From the NCBI GenBank assembly GCA_910586455.1, contig CAJUHX010000018.1:1-33177 (forward strand): 33,177 nt of DNA, in the 5' to 3' direction. Origin of the DNA: an uncultured Muribaculaceae bacterium (lineage in GTDB: Bacteria; Bacteroidota; Bacteroidia; Bacteroidales; Muribaculaceae). A program made the translations under genes and the position numbers. The notes beneath the pieces were generated by a model, which was not told where the DNA came from, made no database searches, and was given only the letters and a program-made list of their open reading frames with translations. This document shows positions 1 through 7,898 of the stretch, one piece after another; position 1 is the stretch's first letter, and each line of letters starts with the position of its first letter.

Positions 1-690
1 CTGCAGTCGCGCGGGTTGGGTCGACACTACCCATAATCCGTCGGAATATTCCGGAACCGGACATTCTATCGTAGTGCCTTCTAACCACGGCATCTCGCTT
101 GTCATCAGTATCTGTGTGCGATAGTCGCCATACGGACGATAGCTTGCAAACTGTGTGACCGGACCATTATTGGTAAACCTCGTGACATTCGAATGTCGTT
201 CGGTGGTGTAGCAAGTCGCATCATCCATCAGATAGTAAATCTCGGTGGTGAGCGGTTCGCCCGGCTCAAGGACAATGTCCATACACGCCGTAGTGTGGCC
301 GTAGTCGAACACCACGCTTACAGGCAGAGCCTTCTCGTAGGTGTTGTCGATCAGGCGGAATGTTATGTCGCCGCCATTTACAAAGGCTTCGAGCATGAAT
401 CGCGGTGAGCCATACACCACCCGTGCCACTTTGCTGATTAGAGGAAAATCGTCGAGGCGATTGCCGCCGCTGTCGTAATATTCAATAGATGTATAGTAGT
501 CGCCGTCACATGATATATTAACCGCCTGCAGGCCATCGAACGGTACGGCTACCGTACACGGCTTGTTTACAGTTAGTTCTATGCTGTTGCTGAAATCGGG
601 TATGCGCTCCACGAAAATATCGTTGTTGCAGCCGGTGAATCCTGCGGCCATACATCCCCATAGCAACATATTTATGATTTTACTTTTCAT
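1..690 (-). CDS. Putative lipoprotein of unknown function, 3' part cut off by the window edge
   Basis: An open frame runs on the minus strand from an ATG at 690-688 to the window edge without a stop, giving 230 codons. It starts MKSKIINMLLWGCMAAGF followed by TGC, a short hydrophobic signal ending in a relaxed lipobox, so Cys21 is probably lipidated. The mature part begins CNNDIFVERIPDF and is rich in beta-prone, aromatic and acidic residues, as in Bacteroidota cell-envelope proteins. I do not recognise a domain. A TAATTTTG box 15 nt upstream supports expression and this start. It is divergent from the fucosidase operon, so it may share a promoter region with it, but no functional link is visible. 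The C-terminus lies outside the window. Confidence 0.7.
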   Translation of the reverse strand, partial: MKSKIINMLLWGCMAAGFTGCNNDIFVERIPDFSNSIELTVNKPCTVAVPFDGLQAVNISCDGDYYTSIEYYDSGGNRLDDFPLISKVARVVYGSPRFMLEAFVNGGDITFRLIDNTYEKALPVSVVFDYGHTTACMDIVLEPGEPLTTEIYYLMDDATCYTTERHSNVTRFTNNGPVTQFASYRPYGDYRTQILMTSEMPWLEGTTIECPVPEYSDGLWVVSTQPARLQ

Positions 691-705
691 TGCAGTCATA
701 GAATA

Positions 706-713
706 CAAAATTA
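706..713 (-). promoter_or_regulatory. Predicted -7 box of the left-edge lipoprotein gene
   Basis: On the minus strand this reads TAATTTTG, an exact match to the Bacteroidota -7 consensus TAnnTTTG. An imperfect -33 (ATTG, 734-737) lies 20 nt further upstream. The start codon at 690 is 15 nt downstream. Confidence 0.5.
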
Positions 714-761
714 TGAAAAAACATTGGCATGCACAATGGGGAATATCAGAAAAATTTTGCT

Positions 762-769
762 TATCTTTG
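762..769 (+). promoter_or_regulatory. Predicted -7 box of the fucosidase operon
   Basis: TATCTTTG matches TAnnTTTG exactly and lies 25 nt upstream of the ATG at 795. No clear TTTG -33 is visible 17-23 nt upstream. Its position between the upstream in-frame ATG at 729 and the ATG at 795 argues that translation starts at 795. Confidence 0.5.
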
Positions 770-794
770 CATCATAAACCACAAAATACGAACC

Positions 795-2120
795 ATGACC
801 AGACACATTCTGCCAATCTCGCTTTTGCTTGCCGCTGCCTCAGGAATGCATGCCGCCAGTTTCGATCCCTATGCGGGCAAATACACACCCTCGGAAGAGG
901 TGATTCAGAGCCGCCGCGAATTTGCCGCCGACCGTTTCGGCATATTCATCCATTGGGGCATATACAGCATGTACGGCCAGGGCGAATGGTATCTTAATTA
1001 CGGCCCGCTGCACAGCGAGTACTCCAAGGCCGCAAGTGCCTTCTATCCTATAAAATTCAATGCCGACGCATGGGCCGAGGCCATACGCGATTCCGGTGCA
1101 AGGTACGTATGCTTTACATCGCGCCACCACGACGGATTTTCGATGTACCACACGGCCGAGTCGGACTATAACATTGTCGACGCCACGCCGTTCAAGCGCG
1201 ACGTAATTAAAGAGCTTTCAAAGGCCTGTCAGAACAACGATCTTAAACTGCACCTGTACTACTCGCACCTCGACTGGGGGCGTCAGGACTATCCGCAGGG
1301 CCGCACCGGTCACAGTACCGGACGCGACTCCACCTACTCCGACTGGCCCGGATACTACGGCTTTATGAACCGACAGCTCACCGAACTGCTGACCAACTAC
1401 GGCCCGATACGTGCTATATGGTTCGACGGCTGGTGGGACCACGACGAAGACCCGGAACCTTTCAACTGGCAGCTCGACGAGCAGTACGCCATGATACATC
1501 GCCTGCAGCCCGGCTGTCTGGTAGGCAACAACCATCATCAGAACCCCTTCCCGGGCGAAGACATACAGATATTCGAGCGCGACCTCCCGGGACAGAACAC
1601 AGCCGGACTGTCAGGGCAGGATATATCGGCGTTGCCTCTCGAAACCTGCCAGACCATGAACGGCATGTGGGGCTACAAACTTATCGACACCAACTACAAG
1701 GACACCCCCACACTCATACGCTATCTGGTAGGTACTGCCGGCATGGGTGCAAACCTGCTGCTGAACATAGGCCCGCAGCCCGACGGACAACTGCCGGCCA
1801 CCGCTCTGGAGCGCCTCAAAGACATCGGCTGCTGGATGCGCAAGTACGGTGAAACTATCTACGGCACCGAGGGCAGCCCCTTTGCCGCCCAGAGCTGGGG
1901 TACAGCCACACGCAAGGGCAACCGCCTGTTTGTGCATGTGATGACTGCCGACAAGCCCGACATATTCGTACCCGTGAATTTGAAAGTAAAAAGCGCGCGG
2001 GAATTCGACAGCCGCGAGAAACTGAAATTCTCCAAGGTAAAAGACGGCGGCGTGATACTGCATCTGGGACAAGTGCCCGATGCCATTGACCATATAATAG
2101 AACTCGAACTAAATGACTGA
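795..2120 (+). CDS. Secreted alpha-L-fucosidase, glycoside hydrolase family 29
   Basis: Retaining exo-glycosidase predicted to release alpha-linked L-fucose from mucin or other host glycans in the periplasm or at the cell surface. The 441-aa protein starts with a signal peptide (MTRHILPISLLLAAASGMHA). GH29 hallmarks follow in order: FGIFIHWGIYS near residue 50, YVCFTSRHHDGFSMY near 105, DATPFKRDV, and AIWFDGWWD, in which Asp211 is the expected catalytic nucleophile. The general acid/base is not conserved enough in this family for me to assign it. The length fits a catalytic barrel plus a short C-terminal beta domain. The ATG at 795 was preferred over an in-frame ATG at 729 because it begins the signal peptide and lies downstream of the predicted -7 box. 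The last 8 nt overlap cutC, which implies translational coupling. Confidence 0.93.
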   Translation: MTRHILPISLLLAAASGMHAASFDPYAGKYTPSEEVIQSRREFAADRFGIFIHWGIYSMYGQGEWYLNYGPLHSEYSKAASAFYPIKFNADAWAEAIRDSGARYVCFTSRHHDGFSMYHTAESDYNIVDATPFKRDVIKELSKACQNNDLKLHLYYSHLDWGRQDYPQGRTGHSTGRDSTYSDWPGYYGFMNRQLTELLTNYGPIRAIWFDGWWDHDEDPEPFNWQLDEQYAMIHRLQPGCLVGNNHHQNPFPGEDIQIFERDLPGQNTAGLSGQDISALPLETCQTMNGMWGYKLIDTNYKDTPTLIRYLVGTAGMGANLLLNIGPQPDGQLPATALERLKDIGCWMRKYGETIYGTEGSPFAAQSWGTATRKGNRLFVHVMTADKPDIFVPVNLKVKSAREFDSREKLKFSKVKDGGVILHLGQVPDAIDHIIELELND

Positions 2121-2862
2121 TACTGTACTTGAGGTCTGCTGCGGCGACCTTGGAAGCGTGGCGGCCGCCGCAGAAGGCGGTGCCGGACGAGTGGAACTTT
2201 GTGTAGGACTGGGCGAAGGCGGCTTTACGCCGTCGGCAGCCATGGTCGAGGCTGCCATGCGCCACAATATAAAAGTGAATGTGCTTGTGCGTGCACGCAG
2301 TGGCGACTTCCTATACTCCGACGACGAAAAAGCCATGATGCTGCGCGATGCCGAAATGCTCTGCAGCATGGGCGTGAATGCGGTGGTATGCGGAGCCTTG
2401 CTGGCCGACGGAAATATCGACACGGACTTCTGCCGTGCTCTGGCCGATGTTTGCCGCGGGACCGAACTGACATTTCACCGCGCCTTTGACGTATGCCACG
2501 ACCCTCTGCAGGCTATGGAACAGCTTATAGAGCTGGGCTTCACCCGCATACTTACCTCTGGGCAGGCCGCCTCGGCCCTTGACGGCACTGACCTGTTGCG
2601 CCGCCTTGTGGAACAGAGCCGTGGCCGTATAACCATACTGGCCGGCGGAGGAGTAAACCTGCAGAATGCCGCCATGATTATGAGCCGCAGCGGAGTTGGC
2701 GAGCTGCATGCCTCGGCGCGCATGCAGGTGAAAAGCCTGATGCAATACCGTGTGGACGGTGTGAGCATGGGCGCGCCGGAGAGCGATGAATACATACGTG
2801 CCACAACTTCGGCCGCTGTGGTGCGCGATATTGTAAATGCCATGAAAACAGTAAAAATATGA
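2113..2862 (+). CDS. cutC: CutC family protein
   Basis: A 249-aa TIM-barrel protein of the CutC family, historically linked to copper tolerance but with no settled biochemical activity. Visible family blocks are LEVCCGDLGSVAAAAEGGA and RVELCVGLGEGGFTPS at the N-terminus, NVLVRARSGDF, ELTFHRAFDV in the middle, ILTSGQAASALDG, and ILAGGGVNLQNAA near the C-terminus. There is no signal peptide, so it is cytoplasmic. It overlaps the fucosidase gene by 8 nt and the next gene by 4 nt (ATGA), placing it firmly inside a glycan/peptide-degradation operon. That context suggests a role in carbohydrate or glycoprotein breakdown rather than copper; this is inference. The family assignment is secure; the function is not. 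Confidence 0.92.
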   Translation: MTDTVLEVCCGDLGSVAAAAEGGAGRVELCVGLGEGGFTPSAAMVEAAMRHNIKVNVLVRARSGDFLYSDDEKAMMLRDAEMLCSMGVNAVVCGALLADGNIDTDFCRALADVCRGTELTFHRAFDVCHDPLQAMEQLIELGFTRILTSGQAASALDGTDLLRRLVEQSRGRITILAGGGVNLQNAAMIMSRSGVGELHASARMQVKSLMQYRVDGVSMGAPESDEYIRATTSAAVVRDIVNAMKTVKI

Positions 2863-5447
2863 AACATATCGCATTGGCACTGCTGGCTTCGGCAGCGGTG
2901 CTGCCACTGAATGCCTCGGACTATACCGCCCGCCTGAGCTCCATTCCCTGCCATGCACATATGGCACTGATGGATGATGCCGGAGCCATGACTGCCGACG
3001 AACGCCGCGCCATGGAGTTCCTGTACTCGTACATGCCTTTCCCTGACATAGCCTGCCACGACGCCCGCTTCTACCTTGAAAATGTGCGGGCCTCGCTGAA
3101 GGCCCGCAGAGAAATGCCCTGGGGCAAGCTGGTGCCCGAACGCGAGTTCATGCACTTTGTGCTGCCCGTGCGCGTGAACAACGAAGACCTTGATTCGAGC
3201 CGCATGGTATTCTACGAGGAATTGCGCGACAGAGTAAAGAACATGTCGATGAAGGACGCCATTCTGGAGGTGAACCACTGGTGCCACGAGAAGGTGGCCT
3301 ACCAGCCCTCCGACGCCCGAACGTCGTCGCCGCTGGCCACTGTGCGCACAGCCCTTGGCCGCTGCGGCGAGGAATCGACCTTTACCGTAGCCGCCCTGCG
3401 GTCAGTGGGCATCCCCGCCCGCCAGGTGTACACCCCCCGCTGGGCGCATACCGACGACAACCATGCCTGGGTGGAAGCCTGGGCCGATGGCCGCTGGTAT
3501 TTTCTCGGCGCCTGCGAGCCGGAGCCGATACTCGATCTGGGATGGTTCAACGCGCCTGCTTCGCGCGGCATGCTTATGAATACAAAGGTGTTCGGTCGCT
3601 ACGACGGTCCGGAGGAGGTGCTTGAGCGCCAGCCAACAGCCACAGTCATAAACGTAACCTCGAAATATGCCCCCGTGGAGCCTGCCGTGGTTAGGGTGGT
3701 CGACAAGTCGGGCCGCAGTGTCGAGGGTGCCCGTGTAGCCTTTGGGGTGTACAACTATGCCGAGTACTTTTCGGCAGCGGTGAAGACCACCGGCGCCGAT
3801 GGTATAAGCTCGCTTACATCGGGCCTTGGCGATTTGATGGTGTGGGCCTCCAAGGGCAATGAATACGGCTTTGCGAAAGTAAACGCAGCCGCAGCCGATA
3901 CAGCTGTGATAGTACTCGACAAGGCTCCGGGATTCTGCGGCAGTTTCGACTTCGACATAGTGCCGCCGCCTCAGAGCGCGTCGTTGCCACGGCCCACAGC
4001 GGCCCAGACCTCCGAGAACGACCGCCGCAAGCAATACGAGGATTCGGTGCGTGGAGCCTATGAGGCCACCTTCGCCACTGAGGCTTCTGCGGCAGCGCTG
4101 GCAAAGCGTATAGGAGCAGCCCCGGCGCGTGTAGCGGCTGTACTTATCGCGTCGCGCGGCAACCATGCGGTAATAGAAAACTTCCTGGCCGACAAAGCCG
4201 TTGCCGACAAGACTCTGGCCCTTGATATGCTGCAGGCAATGAGTACCAAAGATCTCCGCGACGTACCTGCCCTGGTGCTGTACGACCACTACAGCTACGG
4301 TGCTCCCGAGCAATCGCAGTTCTATACCCGCTATGTACTAAACCCCAGAGTGGAGAATGAAATGCTTACGCCCTACAAACACTTTCTGAAGCAAGCGTTC
4401 GGCACCGGCCGTTTCGCCACTCCGCAGCAGCTGGTGCAATGGGTGAGCGACAGCATAGCTGTAGACAATGTATGGAATCCGCTTAGCCTGCGCATGAGTC
4501 CGCAGGCTGTATATGAGCAGCGTATGGCCGACCCGCTGTCGAGGAGCATATTCTTTGTGGCCGCGGCCCGCACCGCCGGATTCCCATCCCGCATCGACCC
4601 TGTGACCGGCAAGACACAATATGCCTCCGGTGAGAACAGCGGCTGGACCGATGTTCAGTTTGGCCAGGTGGCTGAGGCTGTGGCACCTCCTGCCGGCGTG
4701 GCCGACATCCGCTACCACAAGAGCGGACGCATCGACCAACCGGCCTATTACTCGCACTTCTCTATCTCCAAAATTGAATCGGGCTATCCGCGCCTGCTTG
4801 AATTCCCCGAATTCGCACCTATTTCCGAAATTGCACCCGGCGGCCTGCTGACACTCGACGCCGGTGACTATCTGCTCACCACCGGACAGCGTCTGGCCAG
4901 CGGTGCGGTTCTGGCACGTTCGCAGTTCTTTACTGTGACTCCGGGCGATACTGTCCGTGTGGACATGTCGATACGGCAGGACACTACTGCCGTGCAGGTG
5001 CTGGGATCGTTCAACTCCGAGAACCTCTACCACAACCTTGCCGACGGTACCGACCGGAGCCTGCTTTCGACCACCGGCCGCGGCTATTATGTGCTTGGCC
5101 TCATCAAGCCCAACCACGAGCCTTCGGCACACGTGCTGAACGACATTGCCACACGCCGCGAGGAATTCGAAAGCCGTGGCATGAAAGTGATGATGCTGTT
5201 CGGCGACAAAGCCGAGGCTTCGCGCTTCGATGCAGGCAAATTTCCGGCTTTGCCATCGAACATAGTATTCGGCTGCGACATCGACGGCAATATAAGCCGG
5301 GAGTTGTCCGAGGCACTCGATGTGCCTGTCGACAACCTGCCTCTGTTTATCATTGCCGACACGTTCAACCGTGTGGTATTCATCAGCCAGGGGTATACAA
5401 TAGGTCTGGGCGATACCATACTCGATATTTTCCGCCGCATAGAATAG
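2859..5447 (+). CDS. Secreted multidomain transglutaminase-like protein with a C-terminal redoxin-like fold
   Basis: An 862-aa exported protein (signal peptide MKHIALALLASAAVLPLNAS). The first half holds a transglutaminase-like core: GRCGEEST with candidate nucleophile Cys169, SVGIPARQVYTPRWAHTD, and DDNHAWVEAW with His202. The third triad residue probably lies in the following FLGACEPEP segment. An Ig/carboxypeptidase-regulatory-like stretch follows (about residues 265-365). Around residues 555-610 a second, weaker transglutaminase-like segment (LSRSIFFVAAARTAGFPSRI) lacks the Cys. The last 120 residues look like a thioredoxin/redoxin fold (PNHEPSAHVLNDI, LPLFIIADTFNRVVFISQG) without a CxxC. 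Such bacterial proteins are generally thought to be peptidases or amidases acting on peptides, not crosslinking enzymes. It overlaps cutC by 4 nt and is the last gene before a terminator. Substrate unknown. Confidence 0.85.
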   Translation: MKHIALALLASAAVLPLNASDYTARLSSIPCHAHMALMDDAGAMTADERRAMEFLYSYMPFPDIACHDARFYLENVRASLKARREMPWGKLVPEREFMHFVLPVRVNNEDLDSSRMVFYEELRDRVKNMSMKDAILEVNHWCHEKVAYQPSDARTSSPLATVRTALGRCGEESTFTVAALRSVGIPARQVYTPRWAHTDDNHAWVEAWADGRWYFLGACEPEPILDLGWFNAPASRGMLMNTKVFGRYDGPEEVLERQPTATVINVTSKYAPVEPAVVRVVDKSGRSVEGARVAFGVYNYAEYFSAAVKTTGADGISSLTSGLGDLMVWASKGNEYGFAKVNAAAADTAVIVLDKAPGFCGSFDFDIVPPPQSASLPRPTAAQTSENDRRKQYEDSVRGAYEATFATEASAAALAKRIGAAPARVAAVLIASRGNHAVIENFLADKAVADKTLALDMLQAMSTKDLRDVPALVLYDHYSYGAPEQSQFYTRYVLNPRVENEMLTPYKHFLKQAFGTGRFATPQQLVQWVSDSIAVDNVWNPLSLRMSPQAVYEQRMADPLSRSIFFVAAARTAGFPSRIDPVTGKTQYASGENSGWTDVQFGQVAEAVAPPAGVADIRYHKSGRIDQPAYYSHFSISKIESGYPRLLEFPEFAPISEIAPGGLLTLDAGDYLLTTGQRLASGAVLARSQFFTVTPGDTVRVDMSIRQDTTAVQVLGSFNSENLYHNLADGTDRSLLSTTGRGYYVLGLIKPNHEPSAHVLNDIATRREEFESRGMKVMMLFGDKAEASRFDAGKFPALPSNIVFGCDIDGNISRELSEALDVPVDNLPLFIIADTFNRVVFISQGYTIGLGDTILDIFRRIE

Positions 5448-5479
5448 CAGGGGTATACTACCGAATTCATAGACTCATA

Positions 5480-5512
5480 GGCGGGTGTTGCGGTTGTTCT
5501 GCAACACCCGCC
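5480..5512 (+). terminator. Hairpin terminator after the fucosidase-cutC-transglutaminase operon
   Basis: A perfect 12-bp stem, GGCGGGTGTTGC (5480-5491) with GCAACACCCGCC (5501-5512), encloses a 9-nt loop. It sits 33 nt after the stop codon and is followed by TCGCTTTATT, a weak U-rich tail. Confidence 0.8.
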
Positions 5513-5595
5513 TCGCTTTATTAGAGGTATTTTGTCAATGAGCGTTATAGTACTGTACTTCGTGCGAGATATTTAAAATTTAATTTCAAGTAAAT

Positions 5596-5626
5596 TTTGA
5601 TTTTCGGAACGAAATGTGTAAATTTG
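5596..5626 (+). promoter_or_regulatory. Bacteroidota consensus promoter of the thiamine operon
   Basis: TTTG (5596-5599), 19 nt, then TAAATTTG (5619-5626) is a near-ideal -33/-7 pair. Transcription would start around 5632-5636, immediately before the TPP aptamer. Confidence 0.8.
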
Positions 5627-5636
5627 CAGCAATTCA

Positions 5637-5721
5637 AACTCGAGAGGGGTGCACGTCGCAGGGCGGGCTGAGAAATACCCTTAGAACTTGAAGCGGTTAG
5701 TACCGCCGCAAGGACTCGTTT
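5637..5721 (+). promoter_or_regulatory. TPP riboswitch (THI element) controlling the thi operon
   Basis: The leader contains the diagnostic THI-box elements in order: GAGGGGTGC, GGGCTGAGA, ATACCCTTAGAACTTG, and GCGGTTAGTACCGCC followed by AAGGA. P1 can close by CGAG (5641-5644) with CTCG (5715-5718). The helix GCGG/CCGC (5693-5696 with 5703-5706) encloses the conserved TTAGTA. The remaining leader up to the thiS ATG at 5780 is the expression platform. GGCGGTA at 5746-5752 is a perfect complement of aptamer bases TACCGCC (5701-5707) and could form a mutually exclusive helix. No U-run terminator is evident, so control is more likely at translation of thiS. Binding of TPP would repress the operon. 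Confidence 0.95.
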
Positions 5722-5779
5722 ACAATCTGTGTCTGATACTGCTTTGGCGGTAATCTCCCTCTCGGCTAATCTTTGTGAA

Positions 5780-5983
5780 ATGAAAGTAGAAATAAATCAT
5801 CACGAAGTAGCTGTAGAAGGCGATTGCAAAACACTTCTGCAAATACTCAAACTGGAAAATCTTGACGGTCGCGGTGTTGCCGTGGCCGTGGACAATTGTG
5901 TGGTGCCGCGTGACAGCTGGGCTAATACCGAGCTTGTCGACGGCATGAAAATAACGGTAATACGCGCTGTTTGCGGAGGCTGA
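5780..5983 (+). CDS. thiS: Sulfur carrier protein ThiS
   Basis: A 67-aa ubiquitin-like carrier, the normal length for ThiS. It ends in VCGG, and the C-terminal Gly-Gly is adenylated by ThiF and converted to a thiocarboxylate that gives sulfur to the thiazole ring made by ThiG. VDNCVVPRDSWANTELVDG followed by MKITVIRAVCGG is the typical C-terminal half. An in-frame ATG at 5729 would add 17 residues but lies inside the riboswitch expression platform; the start at 5780 gives the family-typical MKVEIN opening. First gene of the TPP-controlled operon. Its stop overlaps the next start (TGATG at 5981-5985). Confidence 0.93.
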   Translation: MKVEINHHEVAVEGDCKTLLQILKLENLDGRGVAVAVDNCVVPRDSWANTELVDGMKITVIRAVCGG

Positions 5984-7128
5984 TGGAAACTATTGCCATA
6001 ACATTGCCCTATTTTTATCCGCACGAGGCCGAGGCAATAACGACCATGCTCCGCGGGGGAAAGGTAAGCCGCGTGCATCTGCGCAAGCCCGGCTGCGAGG
6101 CCGACTGCATGGCGGCGCTGATTGCACAAATCCCGGCTGAATTGCGTGAGCGCATTTCGCTGCATGACCACCATGAACTCGCCGCCGGCTACGGGGTCGG
6201 AGGGGTACATCTCAACAGCCGCTATCCCGAGGCCCCCGCAGACTGGACCGGTCTTGTAAGCCGCTCGCTGCACAGTGTCGACGAGCTGCGTGTACATGCT
6301 GCCGACTACGACTATGTGTTTATCAGTCCTGTGTATCCGAGCATATCCAAGCCGGAGTATAAGCCTCGGTTCACCGTCGAGAAGTTGCGACCCTATCTGT
6401 GCCACCGGGTGTATGCCCTCGGTGGTGTCACCCCCGCTCGGCTGGGCGAACTCGAGGCCGCAGGTTTCGGAGGCGCGGCCATGCTCGGGGCGCTCTGGAG
6501 GGCTGTAGTGAAGCCCGGACATTTCCGCCTGCAGTTCATATCGCATGGCGACAGCGCCAATGCGCAGCTGCAGGGAATTGAGGCTGTATTACGAGGCGGT
6601 TGCCGCTGGGTACAGCTGCGCATGAAGGACGCACCGTCGGCTCTGGTGGCCGAAGTCGGACACAAGGCCGCCGAATTGTGCCGCCGCTACGGAGCTACAT
6701 TTATTATCGACGACCACGTGGAGCTGGTACACGACCTCGGCGCCGACGGTGTGCATTTAGGCAAAAACGACATGCCGGTCGATGAGGCTCGCCGGCTGTT
6801 GGGCCCTGCTAAAATCATAGGTTCCACAGCCAACACTCTCAGTGATATACGTGCTGCCGCTGCTGCCGGAGCCGACTATATAGGTCTGGGGCCGTTCCGC
6901 TTCACCACTACCAAGAAGAATCTCAGTCCGGTACTCGGCCTCGAGGGCTACCGCAGCATAATCGCCGCAGAACGGGCCGAAGGCATAACCCTGCCGGTAG
7001 TGGCCATCGGAGGCATCACAGCCAGCGATGTGGCACCGATAAGGCAGGCAGGGGCCGCAGGCATAGCCGTAAGCGGCAGCATACTGCGCGCCGAAAATCC
7101 AATTGAAGAAACAAAAAAATTCATATAA
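5983..7128 (+). CDS. thiE: Double-headed protein: TenI/ThiE-like domain fused to thiamine-phosphate synthase ThiE
   Basis: A 381-aa protein about twice the usual ThiE length (near 200 aa). The C-terminal half (about 181-381) carries the ThiE motifs in order: RWVQLRMKDAP, FIIDDHVELV, GVHLGKNDMP, IIGSTANT, DYIGLGPFRFTTTKK, VVAIGGI and IAVSGSIL. It should condense HMP-PP with thiazole phosphate to thiamine phosphate. The N-terminal half (1-180) is a diverged paralogue with the same beta/alpha barrel pattern (VHLRKPG, LHDHHELA, GVHLNSRYP, FISPVYPSISK, YALGGVTP). It resembles the stand-alone TenI-like/second ThiE protein of Bacteroidales but lacks the pyrophosphate-binding TTTK-type motif, so it may act as a thiazole tautomerase or be regulatory. 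The ATG at 5983 overlaps the thiS stop by one base, with GGAGG at 5975-5979. Confidence 0.9.
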   Translation: METIAITLPYFYPHEAEAITTMLRGGKVSRVHLRKPGCEADCMAALIAQIPAELRERISLHDHHELAAGYGVGGVHLNSRYPEAPADWTGLVSRSLHSVDELRVHAADYDYVFISPVYPSISKPEYKPRFTVEKLRPYLCHRVYALGGVTPARLGELEAAGFGGAAMLGALWRAVVKPGHFRLQFISHGDSANAQLQGIEAVLRGGCRWVQLRMKDAPSALVAEVGHKAAELCRRYGATFIIDDHVELVHDLGADGVHLGKNDMPVDEARRLLGPAKIIGSTANTLSDIRAAAAAGADYIGLGPFRFTTTKKNLSPVLGLEGYRSIIAAERAEGITLPVVAIGGITASDVAPIRQAGAAGIAVSGSILRAENPIEETKKFI

Positions 7129-7130
7129 AC

Positions 7131-7898
7131 ATGGAAAAACTTATAATCGGTGGCCGTGAGTTCAGCTCGCGCCTGTTTTTAGGCACAGGCAAATTCCGCA
7201 GCAACGCCGAGATGGAACAGGCCGTACTGGCCTCGGAAACAGAAATGGTAACTGTAGCGATGAAGCGCATCGACATGGCCAACCGCAACGACGACATGCT
7301 GCGCCATATAACTCATGAAGGCATACAGCTGCTGCCCAACACCTCAGGTGCCCGCGACGCTCGTGAGGCCGTGTTCGCCGCACAATTAGCCCGCGAGGCC
7401 TTCGGTACAGAATTTATAAAACTCGAGATTCACCCCGATCCACGCTATCTGTTGCCCGACCCGGTGGAAACCCTGAAGGCCACCGAAGAACTTGCCCGCC
7501 TGGGTTTTGTGGTGCTTCCGTACATACAGGCCGACCCGGTGCTGTGCAAACGCCTTGAGGAGGCTGGCACTGCCGCCGTTATGCCTCTGGCTGCCCCGAT
7601 AGGTTCCAACAAAGGCCTGGTTACGCGCGACCTGCTGCGCATAATCATAGCGCAGAGCAATGTACCGGTGGTAGTCGACGCCGGTCTTGGCGCTCCGTCG
7701 CATGCAGCCGAAGCCATGGAAATGGGTGCCGATGCCGTGCTGGTCAATACTGCCATTGCCGTGGCCGGCGATTCTGTGCGCATGGCCCATGCATTCGCCG
7801 CAGCCACCCGTGCGGGCCGCGAAGCCTTCGAAGCAGGGTTGGGTGCTGTGAGCGACTGCGCCGATGCCTCGAGTCCGTTAACCTCATTTTTGCTGTGA
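7131..7898 (+). CDS. thiG: Thiazole synthase ThiG
   Basis: A 255-aa TIM-barrel enzyme that builds thiazole phosphate from 1-deoxy-D-xylulose 5-phosphate, dehydroglycine (from ThiH) and ThiS-thiocarboxylate. It opens LIIGGREFSSRLFLGTGKF, as ThiG does. FIKLEIHPD carries Lys97, the expected Schiff-base lysine. VVVDAGLGAPSHAAEAMEMG and VLVNTAIAVAGD form the phosphate-binding end of the barrel. Full length. It begins 2 nt after the thiE stop and its stop overlaps the thiH start (TGATG), consistent with one polycistronic message. Confidence 0.96.
   Translation: MEKLIIGGREFSSRLFLGTGKFRSNAEMEQAVLASETEMVTVAMKRIDMANRNDDMLRHITHEGIQLLPNTSGARDAREAVFAAQLAREAFGTEFIKLEIHPDPRYLLPDPVETLKATEELARLGFVVLPYIQADPVLCKRLEEAGTAAVMPLAAPIGSNKGLVTRDLLRIIIAQSNVPVVVDAGLGAPSHAAEAMEMGADAVLVNTAIAVAGDSVRMAHAFAAATRAGREAFEAGLGAVSDCADASSPLTSFLL

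Noticed and set aside
563..997. Open frame crossing the lipoprotein/fucosidase intergenic region
   Set aside because: It overlaps the start of both divergent genes in another frame, and its protein has no coherent features. The region is better explained by two promoters and a signal peptide.
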